Shown piece by piece: positions 12,976 to 25,079 of a stretch of DNA of 64,000 bases. Every line of letters starts with the position of its first letter. The first letter of the stretch is position 1. Under the pieces are notes generated by a model. It worked only from the letters and a program-made list of their open reading frames with translations. It searched no databases and was not told where the DNA came from. The translations under genes were made by a program, and so were the position numbers. The stretch comes from Azolla caroliniana (taxonomy: Eukaryota; Polypodiophyta), in NCBI GenBank assembly GCA_043228905.1, contig JBHGNT010000007.1:6944001-7008000 (forward strand). The letters run 5' to 3'.

Positions 12976-13574
12976 TTTTGTCTCATCTTTGAGAACAAAC
13001 CAAAATTAATGTGACTAAGTGAAAAAGTAAATAAAATAAAACGTGACTAAAGAATCTGGTTATTGATACATATAAATTTCTCAAGTCATAGAGATTGTAT
13101 TTTTGTATTTTGAAAGATCTCTAGCATAGGTCAATTCAAAATGGAGAGATCTCTGAACCAAGGGAAGAACCTACGATAGCGGGAGAAAATGGCCTTTATT
13201 TATCAATTCTCAAGCTTGTTTTAGAAATAGCCTTGTTGGTCTTTAATATTTAGAAATAGCTGTAGTACTTGTATATACTGTTTATGTACAACCATACTTG
13301 GCACTTGACAGATCTGATGGTTTCTTCATATAGTTAATATAAAGCAACAAAAAAGAGATATGTAATTAAATTACAGAGATTAGGTGGAGAGGGAATGTGC
13401 CTTGCCATGATGCTCATGGGGAAAACAATAGTCAATATAGATAGGCTAAACAACTACAAACATTTTCATCAAATGAATCAGCATCAAACAAATATTCTTA
13501 TCGAGACTGTAGTGGAGGGCACAAGTAGAAAACCATTATGACTAGTTAAAATTTCAATGGTTTATAAACTGCCA

Positions 13575-16500
13575 TTAAAAACTTATTCTACTAACCAATT
13601 TGGAAAATTGTGGTTCTTGTGAACTTCCTCGTGCAAAGAAATCTCTCAACTGTCAAATAAATTTAAATTCTTGTGATATCATGATAAGAATTTATCATGC
13701 TTAATTTACATGCTTCTGTCTGAATCCAGCTACATTTACTTAGCGAGCAGCCATCGGTAAACTACAACCAAGAAAGTCTCTTCATACAGTAATATAAATA
13801 AGCCTACTGTATCAAATGGAATAGTGTAAAACAGCTACAATCACACTACAATGAGAAAATCAAGTTAATCTTTCAAGCTTTTGCATCTTGTTTGATATAG
13901 CTATGACATAAATCTCAATGGATGTGAATTCTATTAATCCTTTCCTATGTCTGCATACTCCAATAGTTCTGGTTAACATATGAGGAAATTCATGATTACA
14001 AATTTACAAATATGGGCGGCTTTGGATTACTAGAGATAATGATAATGCATGTATCTGAGGTGTGGATTACTTATTATAGTTCTCCTAAACAAACGTATTT
14101 TTCTTCAATATTGATTTATAAACATGTCAACTACTATTAGTTTATCTCACGTACTTTTTCGGATGCAGCTTGACGCCTGCTTTTATGTGTCTCATCATTG
14201 ACGTCGGCTCCTGTGACCATTATTTTATAGGTTAATAAGATTTCAACATGGTTTTAGAAAGAAAGAATTTGAGAAAATTAAAAATGATTGCAACTGCTGG
14301 GACAAATGAGTTCTATCAAAATATTTGGCTTAAACAGAATAAATCCATTTACACGACATATATGTGAAGCATCTGCTAAATTAATAACAAATAAAAGATT
14401 CATGTAAGGAAACAAAGAGCTTTCTGCAACTAAAGACTTCTCTTTTTGGCGTTTTTCATTTATATCCAGGTGTTATTCAAGAGAATATCACCTATTTCTC
14501 TCATTGGTTGATTTTACATTTGGAATATGTTCATAAAAAATTTCTTCTTAGCTTTTCCTTTTGCTTTGTTACAACTTGGAACTAATCATTATCGATTATG
14601 AAGTGCAAGGGCACAAGTAAAATCTTCATGATAAAAGCCACTATTCTAAGGATTAACATTATGAAACAATAGAATGGGACCTGAGCTTTGAGATATGGTG
14701 TGAGCTTATAATCCCACACATTCAATTGTAAGACCGATTTAATTACACTTGCTTCTTTGCATGTTCTTAAGATATATGATTTTTATGAGGTTTCTCTGAT
14801 ATCAGATATTGGATGCTTTATCATGTTTTACTGATATAATTGTAGCATGTAATGCATTTTGGTTTTTTGCTTGAATGCTATCATTTTTAATTAATATAAG
14901 ATCAGAGAATTTAATTTTCTCAATCAGGTATTCACCTCCAAGCCGTAACACTTCTGCTTCTAATTCTTTGAGTTTCTTCTTGCATCGTATGTCGTTTTCA
15001 TCGGAAGTTTTTTGCAGCTTCTCTAGATCATTCACAAACACTACTTTCTCATGCTGCAATCCTGAAATCTCCTTTTCAAGACTGTCAACCTTTTCCATGT
15101 ATTGTGATTTTAATTTAATTTCTGCCTGATCTTTTTCTTTGATTAATGTTTGTAAGTACAATACTTCATTGCTAGACCCAGATGTTACACCTTCCAATTC
15201 ATGTCTTAGGGATTCAATCTCCTTGGTCAAATTTTCAGCCATCATACCCTTCTCCTTGAGTCTAGCATTAAGTGATTGTATATCGAGACCTAGAGAATCC
15301 TTCTCTTCTTCCAATTTGCTTACTTTTCCTTTCCATTCCTCTAAAGTTTGTTCGTGCTGGCTTCGTTCATCCTGTATTACTTGTTTGAGTTCATCCACTG
15401 AGCCAACTGAACCAGAATGTTCTTCCTTAATGTTTAAAAGCTTCTTTTCAAGAGCTTCTACCTGCTTCTTCGAATTTTCAGATTGCTGCTGGTTTTGCAA
15501 CTTCAGATTCTGGATCTCCACAGTTAGCACCTCTTTCAGCTGTTTAAGATTATCTCTCTCTTTCTCAACTTCTCCAGCCTTTGTGCTTTGTTCTTCTTGA
15601 AGACCTTGGAGCGTAATTTGAAGATCATTTACAAGTTTTGAAGATGCTGCCAATTCAACTGCAAGTGTTTCCTTTTCAGCTTGAATCTGGGTGATCTCTT
15701 CAGAGAGTAACTGTAATTTTTCATTCCAATGATTACTCGTGTTTTCAGAATGTCTGGAAAGCTCTTCTTCTAATTCCTGTTTAAGTTTAGATATTGCATT
15801 AGATGTGCACATTTTTTCTAAATTTCGAAGATGTTGAATTTCTTCTAGACAAGTTCCCATACTCGAAACAACTTCAGAGAGAGCCATTCCTGGAAGTCTC
15901 ATTTCAATATGAGGATAATCACTGCATTTACTAAACTGATGAAGAATTTTTCCATGGTCTTCATTTCTCTTCATTTCCTCAGCAATATCTTTCTTCAGAT
16001 GGATGGCATTTTTCAGCACATTAACAAGCGCATCTTGAGAACACAGCATAATGTTTTTCATTTCTTCAGTTTTCTGCTTACTATCAGCATTAGCTCTAGT
16101 GTTTTCCTGTGCTTCTGCCTTCAACTTCTGGATAAGTTCTATTATTATAGAGCTCAGCAATTCAGGTTCAAGCACATTCATATTATCTGCAGTAAGGGAG
16201 TGATGAATATTTTTAAGTGTTCCCCTCAGGGATTCCAACTCTTTTTTTGAAGTGGCCCATGAACATTCAAGCATTTTCATTTCTAGAACTTTGTCCTCCG
16301 CATGCTTCTTTTTCAGTTCAACATTTTGTAGCTTGGATTCAAACTCTTTATATCCAGAGCTCAAGCAGTTTATTTTTAAGATTAAATCAGGAAGTCTTGA
16401 TATTGTATCGACAAAATGTTCTTGCATAAGTGATTTCCTTCTAGGTTTATTCACAATGTGCTCTATTTTACAGAGTTTGTCATTTTCATGATATCCTCCT

Positions 16501-17851
16501 TCAGCTATGATGCCTTCTAGCATCTGCAGATTTGTTGTTATAACATTGTGATAAGAAAAAGCTTCCTCGTAGAATGATTCTAGTTCATCTTTACGTACTT
16601 TGATTTGTTTCAGATGGGAGAGCAAATTCTCATTTCCAGAGACACTGTTATCAACAGCTACATCAAGACACTTAATACTATCCTGCAGAGTCATTAATTG
16701 GCCACACATTCCTTGATTTTCTTCCTGCAAATGAGCAATGACAGCCTTGAGCTGATCTCTTTCTTTTGAAATGAACTGCACCTTTCTTAATAAAGTCTCA
16801 ATCTTGCATCTCTTCTCCAATGTCTCTGCAACCATCATATTTTTATGGTTGCTCTTTAGTTCAAGGATTGACGAAGCTAAGATATTATCTTGATCTATGC
16901 ATGCCAACATTTTGTGCATACATGTTATGTAGCAATGCAAAATCTCTTGCTCTGATCCTAGCATTGCAAGCTTTTTCTCTTGTTCTGTGACCTTTTTCTG
17001 TCTACTAAACAAGTTTGCTTCTGCAGCTAATTTCTCCTTCTTCAAATCCTATAATAAAGTAGGGCCAATAAGGCAAAATAGTTACAATCAAAACCTCTTT
17101 CGATACTGAGATTAGAAACAGGGGGCAAACAGACACCTCAACTCTGCCTGCTGTTGCAAAGTACTTCCTCTTTTGTTCTCTCACAGCCAAAAGAATCTTA
17201 TGAAAGAGTTCTCTATCTATCGTCAGATTGCTCAAGTCTCTTCGTTTGCCCATATCCTTTTGAACTTGATCCTTTGATTTCTCCATTTCTTCCATGGCAT
17301 CAGGGTTTTGTGGATCCAGTTCCACCAAAACTTCATATTTAAGCTTATGTGCAAACACATTTAATGATTCTCTCTCCAGTCTCAAATTCGATTCTAACTG
17401 ACTTGTTGCATGAACCTAAATGATCATACCATAGCATATTACAGTTCATGTACAATACTAACCAAATCATCCAAAATTTAAGGAAAGTCCTTTTAAGGGG
17501 TAGGTATGACCTTAGATACAAAAACCATGAGGGCAGATCGCATTTTATTCAAAATGGTGCCCCATTTTCTAAAGGCTTGCTTGTGAGAAACCTTTCCAGG
17601 GTTAACTTTTGTCTCATCAGTTACAACTGTGGCCACTTCAGAATCAATTTCATCTGTTAAACTTTGTTTTAGCTCATTATCTATTGATTTGCACACACCC
17701 TTAGGTAGAGAAACATCTACTCTGCTCTCATTAATTGTGTTGAGATCTTGTTCACTTATAATTCCTGCTTTTACAATCAGTGATTCTATAGCTTCCAGCT
17801 TCACAAAAAGCCGTTCTGTTTCTTTCACCTGAGACTGTAACAAAACGAATG

Positions 17852-17925
<74 letters not shown>

Positions 17926-20799
17926 TAAACCTATTTAAAAAATTCTTGAATAATATCAGGCTCACGATTGCAGAATTTCGACTTGTAATAGCTTCTTTCA
18001 ACTGTTTTTCTCAAAAGTTCTGATTCATGAAACAACGATTTCAATTTTTTCATCTCGTTGGCCTACCTGCTTGCTCTGTGTGAATCTCAACATGAAGTAA
18101 ATATAAGTTGAGAGCTCAATGATATAAAAACATAATCGCTATGGTAATGTTTTTACATGAACCTCAGTACGATGCATGATCAAACGCAAGGAAATAATAA
18201 TACACTAACTGCTCGAATATGGTGCACATATTTTTGCAATTGGCTACTCAATATCATATCCAGCACCTCCAACCCTGCCTACTAAATTAACTGGTTGCAA
18301 AATTGTGTATCACATAAAAACAATAGATATTGTATGATCTACAAAAGAATGCCCTAGGTGAAGGCATTGCCTTTGCCCCAATTCAGGAAAAACCCGAAAG
18401 AAAACCCATGGAAGACCAACATTTAAAGATCTTGACACAGTAACAAGAATCTAATCCAAAAAGAACTGTATTTTGCACAATAAATACTNNNNNNNNNNNN
18501 NNNNNNNNNNNNNNNNNNNNNNNNNNNNNNNNNNNNNNNNNNNNNNNNNNNNNNNNNNNNNNNNNNNNNNNNNNNNNNNNNNNNNNNNACAAAAATAGTG
18601 TATGATCTACAAAAGAATGCCCTAGGTGAAGGCATTGCCTTTGCCCCAATTCAGGAAAAACCCGAAAGAAAACCCATGGAAGACCAACATTTAAAGATCT
18701 TGACACAGTAACAAGAATCTAATCCAAAAAGAACTGTATTTTGCACAATAAATACTGTTATTATTTTACATTTCCTAATTGATATCAACAAGCAAAAACA
18801 AAAATGATACTATCCTCCTCAGAAGTAGAAAAACTCACCAAGAGATTATTTTCAGATCGCAAGTATAATATTTTTCCCGCCATATTTGACCTTCCTAGCC
18901 TCCTTTTGGTGACACTGCAGACACTGAACGCATCCTTTTGTCCTTGCTGATCTTCCTTGGGCATAGTGAAATCATCAAACCTTTGCCCAGATCCATCATT
19001 AAGATCTGTGAATCCTGGCTTCTTCCAGACTTTCTTTGAGCCTTTGACAATACTTCCTTGCCGAACGGGTTCTGGAGCTCCCTCATGAAGCTCAGTCAAG
19101 TTAAACATCTCAAGAGGATCTTCAATGCATTTGTAGATAAGTGCCAATTGATGTTCGAGCAATTTTCTCTTTGATTCAGAAAGTTGGAGGTCCTCTCTAA
19201 GATCCAAAATCTGTTTAAATTATCAGACTCGAATGAGAGACCTATCGTTTGTCTTGAACCTACCTAGGTTTCTTCTTCTTTCATATTAATCTTGTAGATG
19301 TGGAACGTTAACTTACCCTAGAAAGCCTTAACCTAGATCCATGAGTGACATACATTACCTTCTTCTCATTCACTCCAGCGACTGATGTTATTTTAACCTG
19401 CATTTGCTCACTTTGGTTTCTAAGGAAACATAGTTCCTTCCCAAATCGCTGCATCACAAAAAAAGAAGAAAGACAACATATTCACCAATTCTAAGACATT
19501 CAAGATCCAAAGAAGCTTTGAGATTAACATCTAATGGACCTGATCTTGCATAGGTAGATAAGAAAATGAGATGTATTTTGCTTACTTTTAAAGGAATGTT
19601 TATGTTAAAATTTTAATCAGCCCAGAAGTCATTGGTACAAGTATGAAGGGATAGTATGTATTTCAACAACTTTGTACCGCAAACACACACACCTTGTTTA
19701 CACCTCCTAGTTGAGATTTCAAGAAATTGATCTTCCTTCTTTGCTTTTCAATCACTGCATCCCTGTCTTGAGCAGCGGCCTCCAATGCTGATGTTCTGTC
19801 TATGAAGGACCACAAAGAATGCTATTGAGCAGATTAACATTGTTACTTCTACAGTGGAGGCCAAGGGAAAAAAATAATTAATTAATTTTAAAATCCCTAA
19901 GCTAAATTATGACCTTTTATTGGTTCAAATCCCTCTACCTTCACTTTTCTAACCCACTTTACAGTGTCATCTGTCTGATATTCACTGCATCCCACTCTTG
20001 GAATCATAATAACTTATCTGTTATTATCATTTTATTGAAATATGCACCTACTTCAGAGTTTGAAGAGATAATAGCATTTCTTAGTTATTTACACGTTCTC
20101 CTTTCCTGCCTATACAGGTATGTTTGGAATAATGTGTGTGGGTTTGTCGTACCCCAGGCATGTATGTGGATATTATTCTGCAATCACATAAGTTCAAGGT
20201 GCATCAATGATGGCTTGATCGCAATAGTGCCCAATTTTCATCATGAGACAAGGTCTACAATATGTCAGTTTATGCCATGTGTCAGCAAAACCTCAATCTA
20301 CCGAATCCTAAATCAGCTCTCGCGACTCAGTCCTCATGTCTTATGTAGCATTCTATTCCCACTATAAAGTTGAGCTGGCATTAAATTTGAGCGCTGAAAC
20401 AATGGTTTCTTTTTGTTCTTTGCAGAGCACTAAACCATTAGGCAGTAAAACAGGTAAAAAAAGAGGATATGGAACGGTGGTCATTTGGGTGGGTGAGTGC
20501 TACCCATGCTATGCTAATATATGGAAATATTATGCAGCTGTGAGCTTAATGTATTATATGGTTTGGCATGTTAACATCTGTACGAAATTCAAAAGAGATT
20601 ATTATTATTAATATATCAGAATGACTAGTAATACAGAGATAACATCAATAAATATCACCTGCATCTAAGCCTATGTATGGAATCAAGATCCTTCTCCCGA
20701 TCAGATTTGTGCTGTTCTTGTTCTAAATGCATCTCTAGTTCAGCCTTCCGTGCCAACTTCTTCCAGTGTTCAACTGATCCTCCATGACCAGATGCATAT
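13575..20799 (-). CDS. long coiled-coil protein, multi-exon
   Basis: Family not recognised. Exons in translation order: 20799-20659, 19795-19693, 19448-19359, 19210-18839, 18062-17966, 17834-17511, 17415-17137, 17048-14936 (704 codons), 14210-14155, and 13649-13575 ending TAA. All junctions are AG/GT with matching phases, except that the 18062-17966 exon is 97 nt and one base out of frame. About 1,170 residues are visible. Almost all of it is heptad-rich and charged (E, K, Q, L), as in long coiled-coil scaffold or motor-tail proteins; the large exon is the main rod. An early segment (exon 19210-18839) is less helical and rich in K, P, G and S. The C-terminus is short and basic (THKSRRQAASEK, then SRISF). 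There is no membrane segment or catalytic motif. The first visible exon begins mid-codon, so more 5' exons must exist, probably including the one at 23518-23297. An alternative 3' end is read-through of the large exon to the stop at 14802, but the phase-compatible exons further on argue against it. Function cannot be stated. Confidence 0.75.
17853..17922. repeat. AT dinucleotide microsatellite
   Basis: About 70 bp of pure TA/AT repeats lie in the intron between exons 18062-17966 and 17834-17511 of the coiled-coil gene. Such tracts are prone to length errors in assemblies. Confidence 0.95.
18005..18009 (-). other. one-base frame disruption at a five-base homopolymer
   Basis: On the minus strand the exon 18062-17966 reads ANEMKKLKSLFHESELLRK in one frame up to this AAAAA run, then continues as QLKEAITSRNSAI in the next frame. 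Both halves are coiled-coil-like and fit the neighbouring exon phases. The exon length of 97 nt is one more than a multiple of three. A surplus A in the run is the simplest explanation: either a sequencing error or a real inactivating insertion. Confidence 0.65.
18331..18756. other. 100-N scaffold gap flanked by an identical 158-bp sequence
   Basis: 18489-18588 is exactly 100 N. The 158 bases 18331-18488, ending at the gap, are repeated without difference at 18599-18756, just after it. The gap lies in an intron of the coiled-coil gene. The pattern is what unmerged overlapping contig ends produce, so the true gap is probably negative and one copy is artefactual. Confidence 0.9.
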
Positions 20800-20964
20800 C
20801 TGAAATACAATTACGCCAGGAAATCAGCCTGGGTGGTAACAGGATTGAACAAAATTAAGTCAATTCCATTATAAATGAAGGCATGGTTCATATCCATTGT
20901 GCCTTATTTCAAACCCAAGCATAATTTTGGCAAAAAAGAAGATATTCTTGGTAGTATTATTCAT

Positions 20965-21470
20965 ATTAGGCTACATCAAGACTTCCTGTTTCCAGAAGCT
21001 AAATATGATTTTGAAATTATTTTGTAGTTTAATAATGAGTGAAGGCTGCACGCATTGGGGTTTCCTAAGATCTGGAATGGATGGAGATAGAAGCATCCAT
21101 TACTTATGTCTGCTGTATTCCAGCTTAAGACACCAGCTAAAAGGTCATGAAAAACAAACATTTCTAATACACATGCACAGGGGGGGTTAAATTCCTGCGG
21201 AGATGGGTAATAATTAGGCTACATCAAGAAAATCTGTTTCCAGAACCTAAATATGATTTTGAAATTATTTTGTAGTTTAATAATGAGTGACGGCTGCAAG
21301 CATTGGGGGCCCTAATATCTGGAATAGATGGAGATAGAAGCATCCATTACTTATGTCTGATGTGTTTCCATTTAAAACACCAACAAAAGGAACTCATGAG
21401 TTACCTGGGATGATACTCCCCTCACCATCATTTCTAACACACATGCATAAGGGGTGTTAAATTCCTGGTG
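20965..21470. repeat. 248-bp tandem duplication
   Basis: Copies start at 20965 and 21213 with ATTAGGCTACATCAAGA and share long identical runs (for example around 21003-21045 and 21250-21290). They diverge by substitutions and an insertion near the end of the second copy. The duplication lies upstream of the first confirmed exon of the coiled-coil gene, probably in an intron. Confidence 0.85.
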
Positions 21471-22789
21471 TGGTGAAGAGTAGGCCCTCCTAATGAGATT
21501 GTATTGTCATCCTTACTAAGGACTACCATTTATAGAAGAGCATGTAGTGGCAATCCCCCGTAATCTTGGCATCAAATGTGATGATCAGGTAGACATATAT
21601 TAAGGCCAGCCTAGACCACAGAGGATCTAGACACATGGGTCTAGAAGTAAGAGAGTATTGTGGGGCACCCAAATCCTAACCTCTTTTAGCGATATCAATA
21701 GTGATCCTTTTCATGTATAGAACTCATATAAAAATCATATATTGATATAAATTTTGAGCCTTCTTTGCCCCCACTAAAAGTTTCCATATCTGTTCAAGAA
21801 GTCAAAGTGGCAGACCTTCATAGCAACATTCCCCATGGTACAGAAGTAACACATGTCAATTTTCACTCCTCTATTAGCCATTAAAAGTTTGAATCTTCAA
21901 GGAAAAATGTATCTCTCCCAGTCTCCACATGTGACACACAGCTCTCTAATCTGACTCCAATTGACTCCTTTGAAAGGTTATTCTGACCTTAACAGAATCA
22001 TTTCCTTCTTTTCTAGGAAAATGGAAGGGATACGTACACTACGAGATATAAAATGAATGCCTCAATGAGAATGTATTACAGAAACATCATACTAAAAATC
22101 AATGGTTGACACAAACTTTTCAAAGCCTAATGTACATTTTAGCCAGAAAGCGCAGAAAGAAAACAGTGGTTATAAAAAAGAAATCTCACGTCAGAAAATG
22201 TGTAAGCTGTGGTGAACTACTACGTTGGACTTTGTCCATAATGCCATATTTGTTATTATTCAATATCTCTGGAAGAAAAGGCTGCAAGAAGCAAAATATC
22301 CATATAAGTTTGTGTTTAAACCTGCAACTGTTGCACGATAAATGTGCAAGTTTTGAGGAGTCGGTTATCACTATATACAACATTATAACAAGTTCTCCTC
22401 CATTGCTCATCACAATGACACACTTGATGAGTGTAACTGAGTGTAAGTACATAATCCATCCTCTTAATATAATGTTTTAAGTCAATATTCATTCATAATT
22501 TTCACAAATGGATCTCTTATTAGGTGATTAAGAATGGTACTCTATTTGTTTTGCTTTAAATGAAAGAGAACAAATCTACAATATTCAAAGATTGAAAATC
22601 CACTTCGAAGACATCCTTAGGCACTTCAGAAAAACTAACTCTTCAAAGATCTCATATTTTGCACTATACCTCTAGAACTGTGAGAGTGTTCAATAACAAA
22701 AACCAGATTTTAAACCTAATATTTATTGTATAGAAACGGGAGAAGAAAGAAAGAGAGCTCTATTGATGTCTCTAAGAGACCTGATGGCA
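21471..22789. other. spacer or intron, no gene supported
   Basis: An open frame of 124 codons at 22106-22480 shows no family resemblance and has intron-like composition. At least one further coding exon of the coiled-coil gene is expected between 20800 and 23297, because the exon phases do not match, but I could not identify it. Confidence 0.4.
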
Positions 22790-23200
22790 AGTTAGGTGCC
22801 AACTGAAAATGAATGGTGGTTTCTCGAAGTACTTCTTGAGCAACATGGAGTTCAAGCAAGAGTGTCAACACTCTCCCACACTCTTTGGTCTATGCTCCGA
22901 TAAACTAGATGATATAGTCAACAAGGCTGCAGAAGAAGATGGATTAGATGGCCCAAAACTCAAGGACAAACTTATTTTTATACTCCTATATGTCGACAAT
23001 GTTGCGTTATTCTCATATAATGTGGACGCTATGCAACACTTACTTGGTGTATTTGGGACATTCTATCAAATCAGCGAGCTAATTATACATGTGGATAAAA
23101 CAAAAATGATGGCAATACAACCAAGAAACTAAGCCACTGCTACATACGGTGGAGAACCAGTACAGGTGATGCAAAGCTTCATATAATGTCCCACTCTTTT
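22790..23200 (+). pseudogene. LINE reverse transcriptase palm fragment
   Basis: The frame 22809-23132 contains FGLCSDKLDDIVNKAAEED, then LLYVDNVALFSY (catalytic box YVDN at 22989-23000 instead of YADD), then the SELIIHVDKTKMM block. The DNA is collinear with 10350-10760 of the long LINE copy, but this piece starts and stops inside the reverse transcriptase. The loss of one catalytic aspartate and the truncation show it is dead. It ends about 100 bp from the candidate first exon of the coiled-coil gene. Confidence 0.85.
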
Positions 23201-23296
23201 ATAAAGAGAATCCAGAAATCGTCCACCTTTTTACATGGAGATCTAACAAAAAATTCTATGAGGAGAGATGAAAGATAGCTCAGAGGAGGTTTAAAC

Positions 23297-23518
23297 CTGA
23301 GGGGAGTGATGGCGGCCGCCTCGCCTATGTTGGTGATGAGGATCAACACCCGTGTAATCTTCAGCATCGCTGAGTGGGGGATGTCTACAAGCAGAAGAGG
23401 AGCCAGGAGAAGAAGAAGAAGAGGGAAGGAGGCGGGATCCTTGAGGAACATCGGAGAGACCTCCCCGTGCTCCATTAATGTTCTCTTTGTCTTCCTCACT
23501 TCCCGAAGGTTTGGCCAT
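23297..23518 (-). CDS. candidate first exon, KEN-motif N-terminus
   Basis: On the minus strand an ATG at 23518 opens 74 codons beginning MAKPSGSEEDKENING, then a serine run, ending at a CAG/GTTTAA donor (23297/23296). It is acidic and disordered in character. It lies at the edge of a GC-rich island with CCG repeats, as expected for a plant first exon and 5' leader. Its phase-0 end does not match the next exon found (20799, which needs phase 2), so another exon must lie between them. A KEN sequence is an APC/C degron in cell-cycle proteins, but it is short and may be chance. An upstream in-frame start near 23554 is also possible. Confidence 0.4.
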
Positions 23519-24270
23519 GCACCTCCTCTCTCTCTTTGCTGCAACAGGAAGCATCCCTCCTCCTTCCTGCTTTCGAATTAAAGCTATTTCAATTTAAACC
23601 TGTTTTCCCTGACTTCTTCTTTTCTGACCTCTGCTTTCTCATTACTCGACTTAAAACCTGTTTGCCTGCTTCCTTTCCGCGTCTTCCTGCGTTCTTCTTC
23701 TTCTTCTTCTTCTTTTTCTTCCTTTTTGGCCAGTCCCCTCTATCCACCTCCTCCTTCCTTTTTCCTTCGGTCTGTCTTCCTTGTCTGTGTCTGTCGGTTT
23801 GGCCTCCTGTCTCCTGATTCTCCTCCTCCGCCGCCGCCGCCGCCGCCGCCGCCTATCTGCTGTGTGTGCAGCACCGCACAGAGAAAAGAATGCGTGCGTC
23901 TCTCTCTCGCTCGCTCGCTCTCAACGGCATTTGCAGTTATATGAGAAGCGAGTGATTCCGTAGTGAAGGAGGAGGAGGCGGCAGCAGCAGGAGGAGGCCG
24001 AGGCCATGGCAGCGACCCGACAATCCGGGGCGGGCCGGACATAGACACGGACACCGCCACAGCTTTTGGCCATGGACACTGGCACACAGACACAGCTTTT
24101 GGACACATACACCGGGCATGGCTTTTGGACATCGACACTCGCTCGGACACTAACACTGACACGGCTTTCGAACACTACATGGGCATCGACACGGCTTTTT
24201 GGACGTGGGCCCACGTGGACACTGACACGAACACGAACATTGTGGGGATTCCTGGAAGGGACACCATATG
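23519..24270. promoter_or_regulatory. GC-rich island with CCG and GACAC repeats
   Basis: Composition changes sharply from the AT-rich surroundings. 23540-23720 is pyrimidine-rich. 23824-23853 is a (CCG)n tract. 24040-24245 is a loose minisatellite in which GGCTTTTGGACAT and GACAC recur about five times. Open frames on both strands here are low-complexity artefacts. It probably holds the promoter and leader of the minus-strand coiled-coil gene. No TATA box was assigned. Confidence 0.4.
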
Positions 24271-25079
24271 ATAAGAGCTGCCCACCAGCTCTTACAGGAT
24301 TGGGGCGCTATCCATCCGTGCCCAGACGTTCCTGGTAATGCTTATGTCATAGAGGAGATGAGAGCCCCGGTTTTGAACTCCCCTTTGTGAGCAATTAGAA
24401 TATATGCCTTGAAATCGTAAGAGACAGAGCGGTCGTACTAAACATAGAAGGACAACCACATAAAAAGGCTAGTATTTGTAAACCCCCCCCCCCCTTCCTT
24501 CCCTCTCTTCCTTGATATTTTTTTAGGGCTTGTTATGCTATGTAAAGCTTGTTTGTTGATAAGGGAGTGAACTCGCTGCAAACAAAGAATATAATAACTA
24601 GATGGATGAGTGAGTGAGACATTTGGAGGGGGGAGATGATGGAAATGCTTGGGGGTTTGCAAGGATGAGAATTCGATAAACCTTCTCCAAATGGAAGCAA
24701 AATGATGATAACCATACCATGTTCTTCTCTCATCTACCACACATTGGCCCCATGCATGTGATGTACACACATGTATTTATGGCAATGAAAGAGAAATATC
24801 CATGATGACACATACAAAACACAGAGTTTTTGACCATGTCTCTTTAGCAAATGATATGCAAGATGCCCTCCATCACTAAAAACTTAATAGATGCAAATCG
24901 CGAATTGATGTCCCACAAAATTGTTGCTTGCATATTACATTGATGGGAAACCAAACGAGTGTTGGATTGCTAAAAAGGGTACGAAATTGTCCAACCTTAT
25001 CATATAAGAACCGCTTGGCGAAGTGTAAATCTCCAACCCCCAACACACACTCACTCTCTCTCTCTCTCACCTCTCCATA
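24271..25079. other. spacer, no gene supported
   Basis: A poly-C run at about 24483-24494 is the only marked feature. Open frames are under 160 codons, mostly antisense to LINE debris, with no recognisable product. Confidence 0.45.

Larger units (their letters stand above)
11651..13574. other. repeat-rich spacer without a supported gene
   Basis: Contains hairpin-type LINE 3' tails at 11766-11790, 12545-12600 (+) and 12895-12975 (-), and a diverged copy (12110-12190) of the repeat at 3421-3720. The frames here are shorter than 85 codons and show no family resemblance. The right end is probably the 3' untranslated region of the coiled-coil gene. Confidence 0.5.

Noticed and set aside
14802-14935. 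Read-through C-terminus of the large coiled-coil exon
   Set aside because: It is low-complexity and intron-like. A good donor at 14935 and two phase-compatible downstream exons fit better.
15139-15600. Serine- and phenylalanine-rich plus-strand frame
   Set aside because: It is the antisense shadow of the 704-codon coiled-coil exon.
18331-18756. A biological 158-bp duplication around the N run
   Set aside because: Perfect identity and exact abutment to a 100-N gap point to an assembly overlap.
19909-20367. 152-codon plus-strand open frame
   Set aside because: It lies between two well-supported minus-strand exons and resembles nothing known. Chance is the simpler explanation.
22106-22480. 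124-codon plus-strand open frame
   Set aside because: It shows no family resemblance and probably lies in an intron of the coiled-coil gene. Composition is that of AT-rich non-coding DNA.
23726-24271. Several overlapping Pro- and Arg-rich frames on both strands
   Set aside because: They are produced by the CCG tract and the GACAC minisatellite. No start context or splice signal supports them.
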